A model generated the notes under the pieces. The model made no database searches and was not told the origin of the DNA. It worked only from the letters and a program-made list of their open reading frames with translations. DNA of 33,003 nt from contig NZ_JAEK01000053.1 of the NCBI RefSeq assembly GCF_000518865.1, forward strand, positions 153 through 33,155, given 5' to 3'. Position 1 is the stretch's first letter. The number at the start of each line of letters is the position of its first letter. This document shows positions 1 to 6,819 of the stretch, piece after piece. The DNA comes from Bacillus sp. J37. Lineage in GTDB: Bacteria > Bacillota > Bacilli > Bacillales > Bacillaceae. A program made the translations under genes and the position numbers.

Positions 1-310
1 TGTTTATCAGAAGATGGTAAAGAAATTTAGATTGAGTCAGTCAATGTCAAGGAGAGGAAACTGTTGGGATAATGCTCCCCAAGAATCCTTTTTTGGACAT
101 TTTAAAGATGAAGCTAATATCAAATCATGTAATACTCTTGAGGAGCTCAAACGAGAAATTAAGAATTACATGACATACTACAATCAATATAGATATCAAT
201 GGAATTTAAATAAGATGACCTCTGTTCAATACAGAGATCATCTCATTAATGCAGCCTAGGCTTTTTAAAATTGTCCTTTACAATGGGTACACTTTATCCT
301 GGGCGACGGT
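1..310 (+). mobile_element. Right part of an IS3-family insertion sequence
   Basis: The transposase tail is followed by about 50 non-coding bases that run into the 3' end of the convergent methyltransferase gene. The terminal inverted repeat should lie in this stretch (around 275-310), but the other end is outside the window, so the boundary is a guess. Confidence 0.5.
2..259 (+). CDS. IS3-family transposase (OrfB), C-terminal fragment
   Basis: The reading frame is open from the window edge, so the true start lies upstream. The protein has the typical tail of an IS3/IS150-type DDE integrase core: a SRRGNCWDNAPQES-type block, in which the last Glu is expected to be the third catalytic acid, followed by FFGHFKDE and the closing YYNQYRYQWNLNKMTSVQYR block. 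Such enzymes cut and join the ends of the insertion sequence. Only about the last 85 residues are visible, so the element's family is clear but its group and integrity are not. The ORF ends normally at a TAG and is not visibly broken. Confidence 0.9.
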   Translation, partial: VYQKMVKKFRLSQSMSRRGNCWDNAPQESFFGHFKDEANIKSCNTLEELKREIKNYMTYYNQYRYQWNLNKMTSVQYRDHLINAA

Positions 311-330
311 TTTTTTATCATTGAAAGCAT

Positions 331-1101
331 TCACCTTTTTATTGCCTTCAATAACATCGCTTCCCCTAAAAAAGATCTAACCTGGTTATCTTCTATATTA
401 ATTCTAAATTTGCATTTTACCTTTTCCGGTGCGTTGAGAATAATATCTATTAAATCTTCTTTTACCTTTTCAGATAAATGCATCCTTTCACACCAATTCA
501 TAAATTCAAATCTTTTTTCAAAGCGGGAGAGTTCATGTATTTCAAATCCTTCTAATTCTATTTTCTGGATCCACTCTGTTTTTTTCCATGCACGATAATG
601 GCTATAATCTCTTATTTTTTCAATTTTATTATAAAAGTGATCAAAAAGTTCTTCCTCTGGTGCAACATTATCATCTAATAGAAATTGCCCTCCACTTTTT
701 AGCACACGATAAACTTCACTTATAAACTTTTCAATATTAGGAAAATGATGAGGAGCAATTCGGCATGTAATAATATCAAATTGCTCATCTGAGAAAGGCA
801 TTTTTTCAGCATCACCTTCAACAAACACAACGTTAGAATGTCCATTATTATGAATAAACTTTTTAGAAGCAGTCAGCATTTCCGGTGTCAAGTCCATGGC
901 AGTTACGTTTTTGACTAAGGCAGCAAAAGCATTTGCCGTATGTCCGCCTCCTGTGGCGACATCCAAAACAATTTCGTTTCCAGTTATATCAGCCATTTCG
1001 AGCAATCTTTTCAGATCAGTACCTTTTCTGTGGATTTGGCTTTTCACATAATCATCAGCACTCCGGCTAAATTGCTTTTTCACATCGTTTTTGTTACTCA
1101 A
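331..1101 (-). CDS. Class I SAM-dependent methyltransferase (UbiE/YcgJ type)
   Basis: This is a probable small-molecule methyltransferase of about 256 residues. The SAM-binding motif I (VLDVATGGGHT) lies near residue 45. It is followed by an acidic motif after the second strand, VEGDAEKMPF, and the post-motif ITCRIAPHHF typical of the Methyltransf_11 group. The substrate cannot be told. The longest frame begins at an ATG at 1116, but GGAGG lies inside that extension, 8 bases before a TTG at 1101, so TTG is the preferred start. A TATAAT-like -10 lies at 1149-1154 with a poor -35. The gene converges with the IS3 tail and appears to be a single-gene unit. Confidence 0.8.
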   Translation of the reverse strand: MSNKNDVKKQFSRSADDYVKSQIHRKGTDLKRLLEMADITGNEIVLDVATGGGHTANAFAALVKNVTAMDLTPEMLTASKKFIHNNGHSNVVFVEGDAEKMPFSDEQFDIITCRIAPHHFPNIEKFISEVYRVLKSGGQFLLDDNVAPEEELFDHFYNKIEKIRDYSHYRAWKKTEWIQKIELEGFEIHELSRFEKRFEFMNWCERMHLSEKVKEDLIDIILNAPEKVKCKFRINIEDNQVRSFLGEAMLLKAIKR

Positions 1102-1116
1102 CTCATTCTCCTCCAT

Positions 1117-1374
1117 CTCTTGTTTCCGTATTTTACTAACTAAGATTTATTATAGAGATAAGAGTAAGATAAGAAAATTACATTCATTTTATGAAAGTAA
1201 ATAAGGAAAAGTTATGATTGAATTTTTTATTATAAAAGCTGCTATTTGCATACTTTGTTGTTTTTTATGTATTATAAATTGTGAAAAATTAGTTCGTTCC
1301 ATTGCGCTCCATTCCACTATAAAGTATAAATAATATTCATAAGCAACAATCTTTGTGAAAACAGCTATTATAAA
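1117..1374. other. AT-rich gap with promoter-like -10 only
   Basis: Apart from a TATAAT-like hexamer on the minus strand at 1149-1154, which could serve the methyltransferase, and the terminator that follows at 1375, I see no gene or repeat here. Short ORFs in this gap lack ribosome sites. Confidence 0.5.
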
Positions 1375-1414
1375 AAACAAAAAATCCTTAACACCTCATT
1401 ATTAAGATGCTAAG
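1375..1414 (-). terminator. Intrinsic terminator after the HAD phosphatase
   Basis: On the minus strand a 12-bp stem that includes G-U pairs (arms 1403-1414 and 1387-1398, loop of four) is followed by a run of six T, a G and more T. It lies 27 bases past the stop of the HAD gene. Confidence 0.8.
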
Positions 1415-1441
1415 AATTTTTCAGTTTTTGTATGTACCTTA

Positions 1442-2227
1442 CTACTTACTTAATAAACCAACCATCTGAAGTCCATGAACAATCCCATCTTCTTCAACAG
1501 ACTTTGTCACGTGTTTTGCTACTGCCTTTACAGATTCTTCGGCATTTCCCATCGCTACACTATTTGTAATTTTGGAAAGCATTTCAATATCATTTAAACC
1601 GTCCCCAAATGCATATTGGCGTTCTAATGGGAATCCTAAATTTTCTACAATCTTTTCAATTCCTTTAGCTTTGGATCCTCCGTTAGGAAGAATATCAACA
1701 GATAATGGATGCCATCTGATAAAATCAAAGTCCTTGAAATTTTCTTCGTATTGCGTTTCTTCTCCTTCACGACAGAAAAGAAGGGATTGATATAATTCAC
1801 GACCTTTATAGTAGTGTGGGTCATGTGTTGGAAAACGGTCAATTTTCAATGTGCTAATACTCTCATTAATATAAGCATGCTCTGGAACATTCGCTTTCAT
1901 ATCTTCATGATCCATATAAACAACAGGATGCTCATTTGAAAGGGCAGTTTCTGTTAATTGTTCAAGTGAATCGATATTTAGCGGATTTGAATAAACGACT
2001 TCACCGTTTAATACAACATACTGACCGTTATAGCTAACATATGTATGAATATCCAATTCTTTTCGCAAATCCTCAAACATAAAGGGAGCTCGACCTGTTG
2101 CAATCGCAACTTCATGCCCCAGTTCTTTTAATTGAAAGATTGCTTCCTTCGTTGAGGCTGGCAATGTTTTATCATGTTTCAGCAAAGTTCCGTCAATATC
2201 AAAAAATATTACACTTCGATTTGTCAT
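1442..2227 (-). CDS. Cof-type HAD-IIB sugar-phosphatase (YkrA-like)
   Basis: Cytosolic haloacid-dehalogenase phosphatase of 261 residues, the usual Cof length. Motif I is FFDIDGTLL with nucleophile Asp10 and acid/base Asp12. Motif II is the Thr of AIATGRAP (about residue 44). The motif III lysine lies in GGSKAKGIEK, and motif IV is AFGDGLNDIEML. The IIB cap lies between motifs II and III. The closest match I recall is Bacillus subtilis YkrA; the substrate is probably a sugar phosphate or other small phosphoester but is not fixed by sequence. The start has a GGTGG site. It follows the LacI regulator by 75 bases with no terminator between, so it is likely cotranscribed, although a TATAAT-like hexamer lies in that gap. 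Confidence 0.88.
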   Translation of the reverse strand: MTNRSVIFFDIDGTLLKHDKTLPASTKEAIFQLKELGHEVAIATGRAPFMFEDLRKELDIHTYVSYNGQYVVLNGEVVYSNPLNIDSLEQLTETALSNEHPVVYMDHEDMKANVPEHAYINESISTLKIDRFPTHDPHYYKGRELYQSLLFCREGEETQYEENFKDFDFIRWHPLSVDILPNGGSKAKGIEKIVENLGFPLERQYAFGDGLNDIEMLSKITNSVAMGNAEESVKAVAKHVTKSVEEDGIVHGLQMVGLLSK

Positions 2228-2302
2228 GATGATTCCACCTTTCGTTTTTCTTTTCCACTTGTCATTATATAGTAAAAAAATGAAATTTTACATAAAACCT
2301 CC

Positions 2303-3262
2303 TTAAACGGTTCCTCTTTCAATGAATTGAACAGAAAATTCTTTATGTGTAACCTCTGCATTAACTGCTTGTAGAAACATATTTTCACCCATTTCCTCAA
2401 GTGGTAGCTCAAACGAGGTAATGTTCATCATTCTTGCGATTGGCTGGTTATCAAATCCTATAATAGCAAGCTGTTCCGGTATTGAAATGTTTAAACTTTG
2501 ACAAGCTGTCACAATTCCTGCTGCCACCTGATCATTTGTCACAATTAGAGCTGATGGAGTAGTGATCATTCCGAGGATTTTTTTTAACACTTTCTCACCG
2601 TCTTCAAAATAAAGACAATGATCAATAATATACTCCTGATTGTAATCTAAATGGTATTTGTTCACAAAATCCCTATAAGCCAACTCCCGCTGACGGCTAT
2701 TCATTCCCGTTTTTCTTCCTATACAATAGCCAATCTTTCTGTGACCCTTTTGATATAAATACTCTAGTGCATGAACAAATGTTTTGTAGTGATCTATAAA
2801 TGTTGCAGATAACTCTTTTCCCTTCATTTTTTCACACAATACGATCGGACCATACTGTAAATGTTCTTCAATAGTAGAAACAGGACAACTTCTTGAACAA
2901 ATGACCAATGAATCAATTTGCTTGTGTTTTAACATGTCTAAAGCTTCCAATTCTCTACTTTCCATATAATCGGTTTGAAACAATACCAATTTGTAATTAT
3001 GTTCAAACGCCTGCTTCGCTATCCCTTTTAGAAGGAGAGCAAAATATGGATGATCTGAGTAAGGTAGTACTACCCCCATCAATAACGTTTTTCCTCTGCT
3101 TAAATGAACAGCATTTATATTTTTATGGTAATTACTATCCTGTATCGCCTTCAAAACTGCATTCTTTTTTTCTTCACTAACATATGGATGGTTATTGATG
3201 ACACGAGATACTGTTGTGACCGAAACTCCAGCCATCTTAGCTAAGTCTCTAATATTTGTCAT
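2303..3262 (-). CDS. LacI-family transcriptional regulator (CcpB-like)
   Basis: DNA-binding repressor of 319 residues. The N-terminal LacI helix-turn-helix and hinge are clear (NIRDLAKMAGVSVTTVSRVI, then NNHPYVSEEKKNAVLKAI). They are followed by a periplasmic-binding-protein-like sensor domain starting at GVVLPYSDHPYF. The motif IIGFDNQPIARMM is in the usual C-terminal position. Overall it resembles CcpB-type regulators. A longer frame starts at 3280, but an AAGGTGAG site sits directly before the ATG at 3262, so that start is preferred. It lies 10 bases after a small membrane ORF and upstream of the HAD gene. The effector is unknown. Confidence 0.88.
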   Translation of the reverse strand: MTNIRDLAKMAGVSVTTVSRVINNHPYVSEEKKNAVLKAIQDSNYHKNINAVHLSRGKTLLMGVVLPYSDHPYFALLLKGIAKQAFEHNYKLVLFQTDYMESRELEALDMLKHKQIDSLVICSRSCPVSTIEEHLQYGPIVLCEKMKGKELSATFIDHYKTFVHALEYLYQKGHRKIGYCIGRKTGMNSRQRELAYRDFVNKYHLDYNQEYIIDHCLYFEDGEKVLKKILGMITTPSALIVTNDQVAAGIVTACQSLNISIPEQLAIIGFDNQPIARMMNITSFELPLEEMGENMFLQAVNAEVTHKEFSVQFIERGTV

Positions 3263-3272
3263 ATTCTCACCT

Positions 3273-3437
3273 TCACTCATTTTGCCAGTCTTTCTTTGAA
3301 TTCATTCTACCATTGCTTTCAACAAAATAATCTTCAAAATTAGTTATGGGTTTGACTTTTACCGATTGATCGGAATTTGTTATACACAAATAAGCTGCAG
3401 AATAGATAATAAAGCATAGTATCATTAGTCCAAACAT
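3273..3437 (-). CDS. Small single-span membrane protein, 54 aa, unknown
   Basis: Not recognised. The ATG at 3437 is preceded by AGGAGAG at ideal spacing (6 bases). The product begins with a hydrophobic span (about residues 2-20, FGLMILCFIIYSAAYLCI), followed by a polar tail of about 34 residues containing FEDYF. It ends 10 bases before the LacI-family start, overlapping that gene's ribosome-site region, which suggests translation in one mRNA with the regulator. It could be a membrane partner or a leader ORF. No coding relatives can be claimed from sequence alone. Confidence 0.5.
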   Translation of the reverse strand: MFGLMILCFIIYSAAYLCITNSDQSVKVKPITNFEDYFVESNGRMNSKKDWQNE

Positions 3438-3466
3438 AAGTATCTCTCCTAGCTTTTATTACTTGA

Positions 3467-3589
3467 TTATGAGTGTAATGTATGAAACGCGTTCCAGGTC
3501 AATAGGAGAATGGAAAATACCAGAAAGCCTATCAAAAAAAATCCCACCATACATTTGGTGGTGTCCACCAAAACCTCCCCGTGGGCCAT
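3467..3589 (-). CDS. Possible small membrane protein, 40 aa, unknown
   Basis: A 40-codon frame with AAGGA 9 bases before its ATG. After a polar start (MAHGEVLVDTTKC) comes a strong hydrophobic span, GFFLIGFLVFSILLLTW. It is in the same frame as the Trp-rich ORF upstream, from which it is separated by one UGA and five codons, so the two may also be halves of one interrupted gene. The early part of this ORF overlaps the competing hairpins and T8 run at 3534-3572. A 14-bp near-palindrome (TGAAACGCGTTCCA, 3483-3496) lies within its end. Coding status is uncertain. Confidence 0.35.
   Translation of the reverse strand: MAHGEVLVDTTKCMVGFFLIGFLVFSILLLTWNAFHTLHS
3534..3572 (-). promoter_or_regulatory. 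Competing hairpins with T8 run (attenuator-like)
   Basis: On the minus strand, an 8-bp perfect stem (arms 3565-3572 and 3554-3561, three-base loop) shares its second arm with a 6-bp stem (3556-3561 with 3544-3549). The 6-bp stem is followed by GA and eight T, as in an intrinsic terminator. Only one stem can form at a time. This lies between the Trp-rich peptide and the small ORFs leading to the LacI gene. Confidence 0.4.
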
Positions 3590-3604
3590 TTCGCTAGGTC
3601 CTTG

Positions 3605-3703
3605 TCATGCTGGCCTGCTGCTAGAGCCTACTAAAACCTCCCAGCAAAATGAAGACCCCCAAAACCATTGGAGTAACCATTGCCCCCCGGAAATTTTCTT
3701 CAC
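3605..3703 (-). CDS. Trp-rich leader-like peptide, 32 aa
   Basis: A GTG-started frame of 32 codons, 10 bases after GGAGG (3714-3718), itself about a dozen bases downstream of the expected start of transcription from the promoter at 3737-3764. The peptide has four tryptophans at positions 9, 13, 15 and 21 (GGQWLLQWFWG, then FCW). It ends at a UGA 33 bases before a pair of mutually exclusive hairpins. That arrangement resembles an attenuation leader. Against this, the downstream genes are not tryptophan genes, and the ORF could be a remnant of a longer gene. Confidence 0.35.
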   Translation of the reverse strand: MKKISGGQWLLQWFWGSSFCWEVLVGSSSRPA

Positions 3704-3736
3704 CTTAATCTTTCCTCCTTTCGTACGTACTCGATG

Positions 3737-3764
3737 TGTATAGTGTGAAGTAAAGTTTTGTGAA
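3737..3764 (-). promoter_or_regulatory. SigA-type promoter for the small-ORF/LacI/HAD unit
   Basis: On the minus strand TTCACA (3764-3759) and TATACA (3742-3737) are 16 bases apart; each differs from consensus by one base. Transcription would begin near 3730, a dozen bases before the GGAGG of the Trp-rich ORF. Confidence 0.55.
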
Positions 3765-3836
3765 CGTCCTGTGCTTCGGAGAAGGGAGGTCGCTCGCTTT
3801 TTCACAGTTCAAAGAATTTTATAGTTACCTGAACGA
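3764..3836. repeat. Dispersed repeat, short copy
   Basis: Both ends match the element at 18603-18687: ACGTCCTGTGCTTCGG at one end, and CACAGTTCAAA, then a TTTTATA block and AACGA, at the other. The middle is shorter here. It lies between the TRAP terminator and the small-ORF promoter, and its first bases overlap that promoter's -35. Confidence 0.55.
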
Positions 3837-3872
3837 CAAAAAAGACCTACCACCATTAAATGGTAATAGACC
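3836..3872 (-). terminator. Intrinsic terminator of the TRAP operon
   Basis: On the minus strand a 13-bp stem including several G-U pairs (arms 3860-3872 and 3844-3856) is followed by TTTTTT. It lies 16 bases past the stop of dctM. Confidence 0.8.
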
Positions 3873-3888
3873 TTAAAAGAATCTCTTA

Positions 3889-5187
3889 CTACAATCCAAA
3901 TAGATTAGGCAAGAATAGACTGATTTCTGGGATATATGTAACTAACACGACAATCATAATGATTGCAACATAAAACGGCACTAGTGGTTTTAGAAGTTTT
4001 TCAATCTTTACTCTACCTATACTCGCTCCTACAAATAATCCCGTACCGACAGGTGGTGTAATTGTTCCAATACATAAGTTGAAAATAAAGAATATCCCGA
4101 AGTGAACCGGATCAATCCCCAAGTTAGTTGCAATTGGCAAGAAGATTGGGGTGAAAATTAAAATAGCTGGTGCGATATCCATGAAGGTACCAATCAACAA
4201 TAATATTATCGTAATACACGCTAGAATAACAAACTTATTATCTGATATACCTAAAATGAGATTACTAATTGCTTCAGGTAAGCCAGTCAATGCCATAACA
4301 AACGACATACCTGATGAAGCAGCAATTAAAAACATAATAATACCAGTCATTTTAACAGCTTCTACTAATACACTTGGTAATTGCTTTAGAGATATTGATC
4401 GATAAAATACAAGAGCTAAAAATAATGAATAGACCACACAAACGGCTGATGCCTCAATCGCTGTAAAAATACCTGTGAGTATACCTCCAATAATAATCAC
4501 AATCAATAATAAACTTGGAATCGCGTCAACGATGATCTTTTTTCCTTCATTAAAAGAAACCCTTGGTGCCACTGGATACTTATTTTTCTTTGCAATAATA
4601 TAGGCCACTAACATCACAGCTAATCCCCATAATATCCCTACAACATAACCCCCCATAAATAAGGCGGCAATAGAAGTGCCTCCACTTATTAATGAGAAGA
4701 TAATAAACGCTGAACTAGGCGGGATTAGCATCCCCGTTGGCGCTGATGCAATATTAACTGCAGCTGAAAATGTTTTATCATAACCTTCTTTTTCTTGCAG
4801 TGGAATGAGCGTACCACCAATGGCGGTCGAGGCAGCAATTGCAGAACCGGATATAGACCCAAAGAACATATTTCCAATAATATTTGTATGAGCCAACGAA
4901 CCAGGTATTCTACCACCTATCAACTTAGCTAAGTTTACTAGTTTGATAGCGATTCCACCATTATTCATTATAATTCCCGACAGGATGAAAAATGGAACCG
5001 CTAATAAAGAAAAGCTATCTAAACTTGTGATCATCTTTTGTGCGGATGTAAATACAGACACATCAAATGGTAAAACAATTAAAACGGTAGCTAATGAGGC
5101 TGCAGCAATACTTATGGCAATGGGAATTCCTATAAACATAAGGACGGCGAAAACGCTTATTAAAATTAAACTAGCTTGTAACTCCAT
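3889..5187 (-). CDS. dctM: TRAP transporter large permease (DctM family)
   Basis: Integral membrane subunit of a sodium-driven TRAP uptake system; it forms the transport channel. The 432-residue length and evenly spaced hydrophobic spans along the whole chain are typical of DctM. So are the GSISGSAIAASTAIGGTLIP block and the C-terminal NLCIGTITPPVGTGLFVG block. The longest frame starts at a GTG, but AGGTGA sits 5 bases before the ATG at 5187. It is the last gene of a GH105-dctP-dctQ-dctM unit and is followed by a terminator. With GH105 in the same unit, a uronate or sugar-acid substrate is likely; this is inference from context. Confidence 0.92.
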   Translation of the reverse strand: MELQASLILISVFAVLMFIGIPIAISIAAASLATVLIVLPFDVSVFTSAQKMITSLDSFSLLAVPFFILSGIIMNNGGIAIKLVNLAKLIGGRIPGSLAHTNIIGNMFFGSISGSAIAASTAIGGTLIPLQEKEGYDKTFSAAVNIASAPTGMLIPPSSAFIIFSLISGGTSIAALFMGGYVVGILWGLAVMLVAYIIAKKNKYPVAPRVSFNEGKKIIVDAIPSLLLIVIIIGGILTGIFTAIEASAVCVVYSLFLALVFYRSISLKQLPSVLVEAVKMTGIIMFLIAASSGMSFVMALTGLPEAISNLILGISDNKFVILACITIILLLIGTFMDIAPAILIFTPIFLPIATNLGIDPVHFGIFFIFNLCIGTITPPVGTGLFVGASIGRVKIEKLLKPLVPFYVAIIMIVVLVTYIPEISLFLPNLFGL

Positions 5188-5223
5188 ATGGTTCACCTGT
5201 TTTCTTTAATTAAATTTTCAAGA

Positions 5224-5748
5224 TTAGCTTACACTTCTCTCTTCCATCATTGTTTCTATTTTTTTCTTTCTATTTAAGATGTGCAGAATATTTATTGAGC
5301 TGTAAAAAAGAATGAATACTCCCGACAAAGGTAACGCCAAATAAACATATCCCATCGGCAAATGCAGTGCTGGAGAAATCTGGGCCATCGTTAGAGATAC
5401 AGCCTTTGCACCACCATACACCATAATCGTTGCAGAGAATAATAGGAAAAATACTTGAATGACGATATCTAATTTATTTGCAGATTCTTCATCTAGACGG
5501 TCTCTCAAATATGTAATGGCGATATGCTCACTTCTTCCAACAACATATGCAGTAGCAAGCATTGCAAGCCAAATTAAACTATACCTTAACAGCTCTTCTG
5601 TAAATGTACTAGGATTTTTCAAAATAAAACGACTTAATACCTGCCAGCTTGCAACCGCTATCATAACTAAGAATAAAGCACACGTCAGAAATTCTATGAC
5701 TCTATCGACACTTTTCTTTACATATCTCATCGTATCGTCCTCTATCAT
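5224..5748 (-). CDS. dctQ: TRAP transporter small permease (DctQ family)
   Basis: Small membrane subunit of the TRAP system, 174 residues, with four predicted spans at about residues 16-36, 47-66, 90-110 and 130-152. The WLAMLATAYVVGRSEHIAI block is typical of DctQ. Its ATG overlaps the dctP stop as ATGA, which suggests translational coupling, and dctM follows 36 bases later. An alternative start is the second Met, seven residues in, preceded by GAGG. Confidence 0.88.
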   Translation of the reverse strand: MIEDDTMRYVKKSVDRVIEFLTCALFLVMIAVASWQVLSRFILKNPSTFTEELLRYSLIWLAMLATAYVVGRSEHIAITYLRDRLDEESANKLDIVIQVFFLLFSATIMVYGGAKAVSLTMAQISPALHLPMGYVYLALPLSGVFILFYSSINILHILNRKKKIETMMEERSVS

Positions 5749-6740
5749 TTATTTTCCTTCATTTTCTTGATCTCTTCATATAGCTGTTTAAACGTTTCAT
5801 TTTTAGCAAACTCATCATGTAACGGCTGCACCGCTTCTTGGAATGGTTCTTTATCAACTTCATTAAAGACCACATTAAATTCATTTTCTGATCTTTCTTT
5901 TGCTTGATCTACAGCATCCTTCCAAACAACTTTTTCAAACTCTGTAGACTCTCTTGCCGCCTCGTATACAGCCTCTTGTTGATCTTTTGTTAAAGCTTCT
6001 AATGTTTCTTTATTAATGACCATTATATCTGGAACTCTTGTATGTTCATCATACGAATAATATTTCGCTACTTCACCATGACCGGCTTCTGTTATCGCAA
6101 ACTCATTATTTTCAGCACCATCTAAAATTCCTTGCTGCAAAGAGGTATACACTTCCCCACTATCCATAGGAGTTGGTGAACCACCTAATAGCTGTACCAT
6201 TTTGATGGCTGTTTGACTTTGCATAACCCTGATTTTCTTTCCTTTTAAATCAGCCGGTTTTTCAATAGGACCCTCTGTCATATAAAAACTCCTTTGACCT
6301 GAATCATAATAGGTCAACCCAATAAACCCCAGTTGTTCTGTTGATTGATAAATAGGTTTAACAAGATCGCTATCCATAACCCGATAGAAATGATCTTCAT
6401 TATCAAACAAATACGGAAGCCCAAATATGGAATATTGATTTGAGAAGCTTTCCAGTGCTGATCCACTAACTTTCGTAATATCTACTGCACCTGTTTGTGT
6501 TAATTCAATTAATTCCCGTTCTCCACCAAGTTGACTATCCGGAAAATATTCAACTGTTACTTCACCATTTGTTTTCTCAGACAGGAGCTTTCCAAACTCG
6601 GCCATCGCATCTTTAACAGGCTGACTATTACTTGCATAAGCAAATCTCAAAACTATGGAATCGTTCTCATTTTTGCTATAACCAGTAACTAAAATAACAG
6701 ACAATAAGCCTATTATCATAACCGGAATTATTTTCTTCAA
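5745..6740 (-). CDS. dctP: TRAP transporter solute-binding protein (DctP family)
   Basis: Extracellular binding protein of about 331 residues that captures the substrate for the TRAP permease. It carries the family's GKKIRVMQS block with the conserved carboxylate-binding Arg (about residue 171) and the QQGILDGAENN block. The start is taken as TTG at 6740, seven bases after GGGGG. The N-terminus has a Lys pair, a hydrophobic core and the sequence LVTGYSKN, where Gram-positive binding proteins normally have LVTGCSKN. The lipobox cysteine is thus replaced by tyrosine (codon TAT instead of TGT), which would prevent lipid anchoring unless it is a sequencing error. A 16-bp hairpin precedes the gene. 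Uronate binding is inferred from neighbours. Confidence 0.9.
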   Translation of the reverse strand: MKKIIPVMIIGLLSVILVTGYSKNENDSIVLRFAYASNSQPVKDAMAEFGKLLSEKTNGEVTVEYFPDSQLGGERELIELTQTGAVDITKVSGSALESFSNQYSIFGLPYLFDNEDHFYRVMDSDLVKPIYQSTEQLGFIGLTYYDSGQRSFYMTEGPIEKPADLKGKKIRVMQSQTAIKMVQLLGGSPTPMDSGEVYTSLQQGILDGAENNEFAITEAGHGEVAKYYSYDEHTRVPDIMVINKETLEALTKDQQEAVYEAARESTEFEKVVWKDAVDQAKERSENEFNVVFNEVDKEPFQEAVQPLHDEFAKNETFKQLYEEIKKMKENK

Positions 6741-6763
6741 TTTATTTCCCCCTTTGTCCATGT

Positions 6764-6804
6764 TTTTAATAGACTTGGTGTCAATTGAACCAAGTCTATT
6801 AAAA
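6764..6804. other. 16-bp perfect hairpin between GH105 and dctP
   Basis: Arms 6764-6779 and 6789-6804 are perfect complements around a 9-base loop. On the minus strand the 3' arm is followed by AACATGG and not a T run, so it does not look like a normal terminator. It may protect or process the mRNA so that dctP is made in excess. Confidence 0.6.
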
Positions 6805-6819
6805 TGAAATACACTCTTT

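Noticed and set aside
3483-3496. TGAAACGCGTTCCA as a cre or LacI operator
   Set aside because: The centre is GC, not the CG of cre, and the site falls inside a possible ORF; kept only as a mention.
3510-3743. 77-aa plus-strand ORF
   Set aside because: No ribosome site, odd composition, and it lies opposite the better-supported promoter, peptide and hairpins on the minus strand.
3605-3805. 66-aa version of the Trp-rich ORF
   Set aside because: Its start lies upstream of the predicted promoter and has no ribosome site; the GTG at 3703 fits better.
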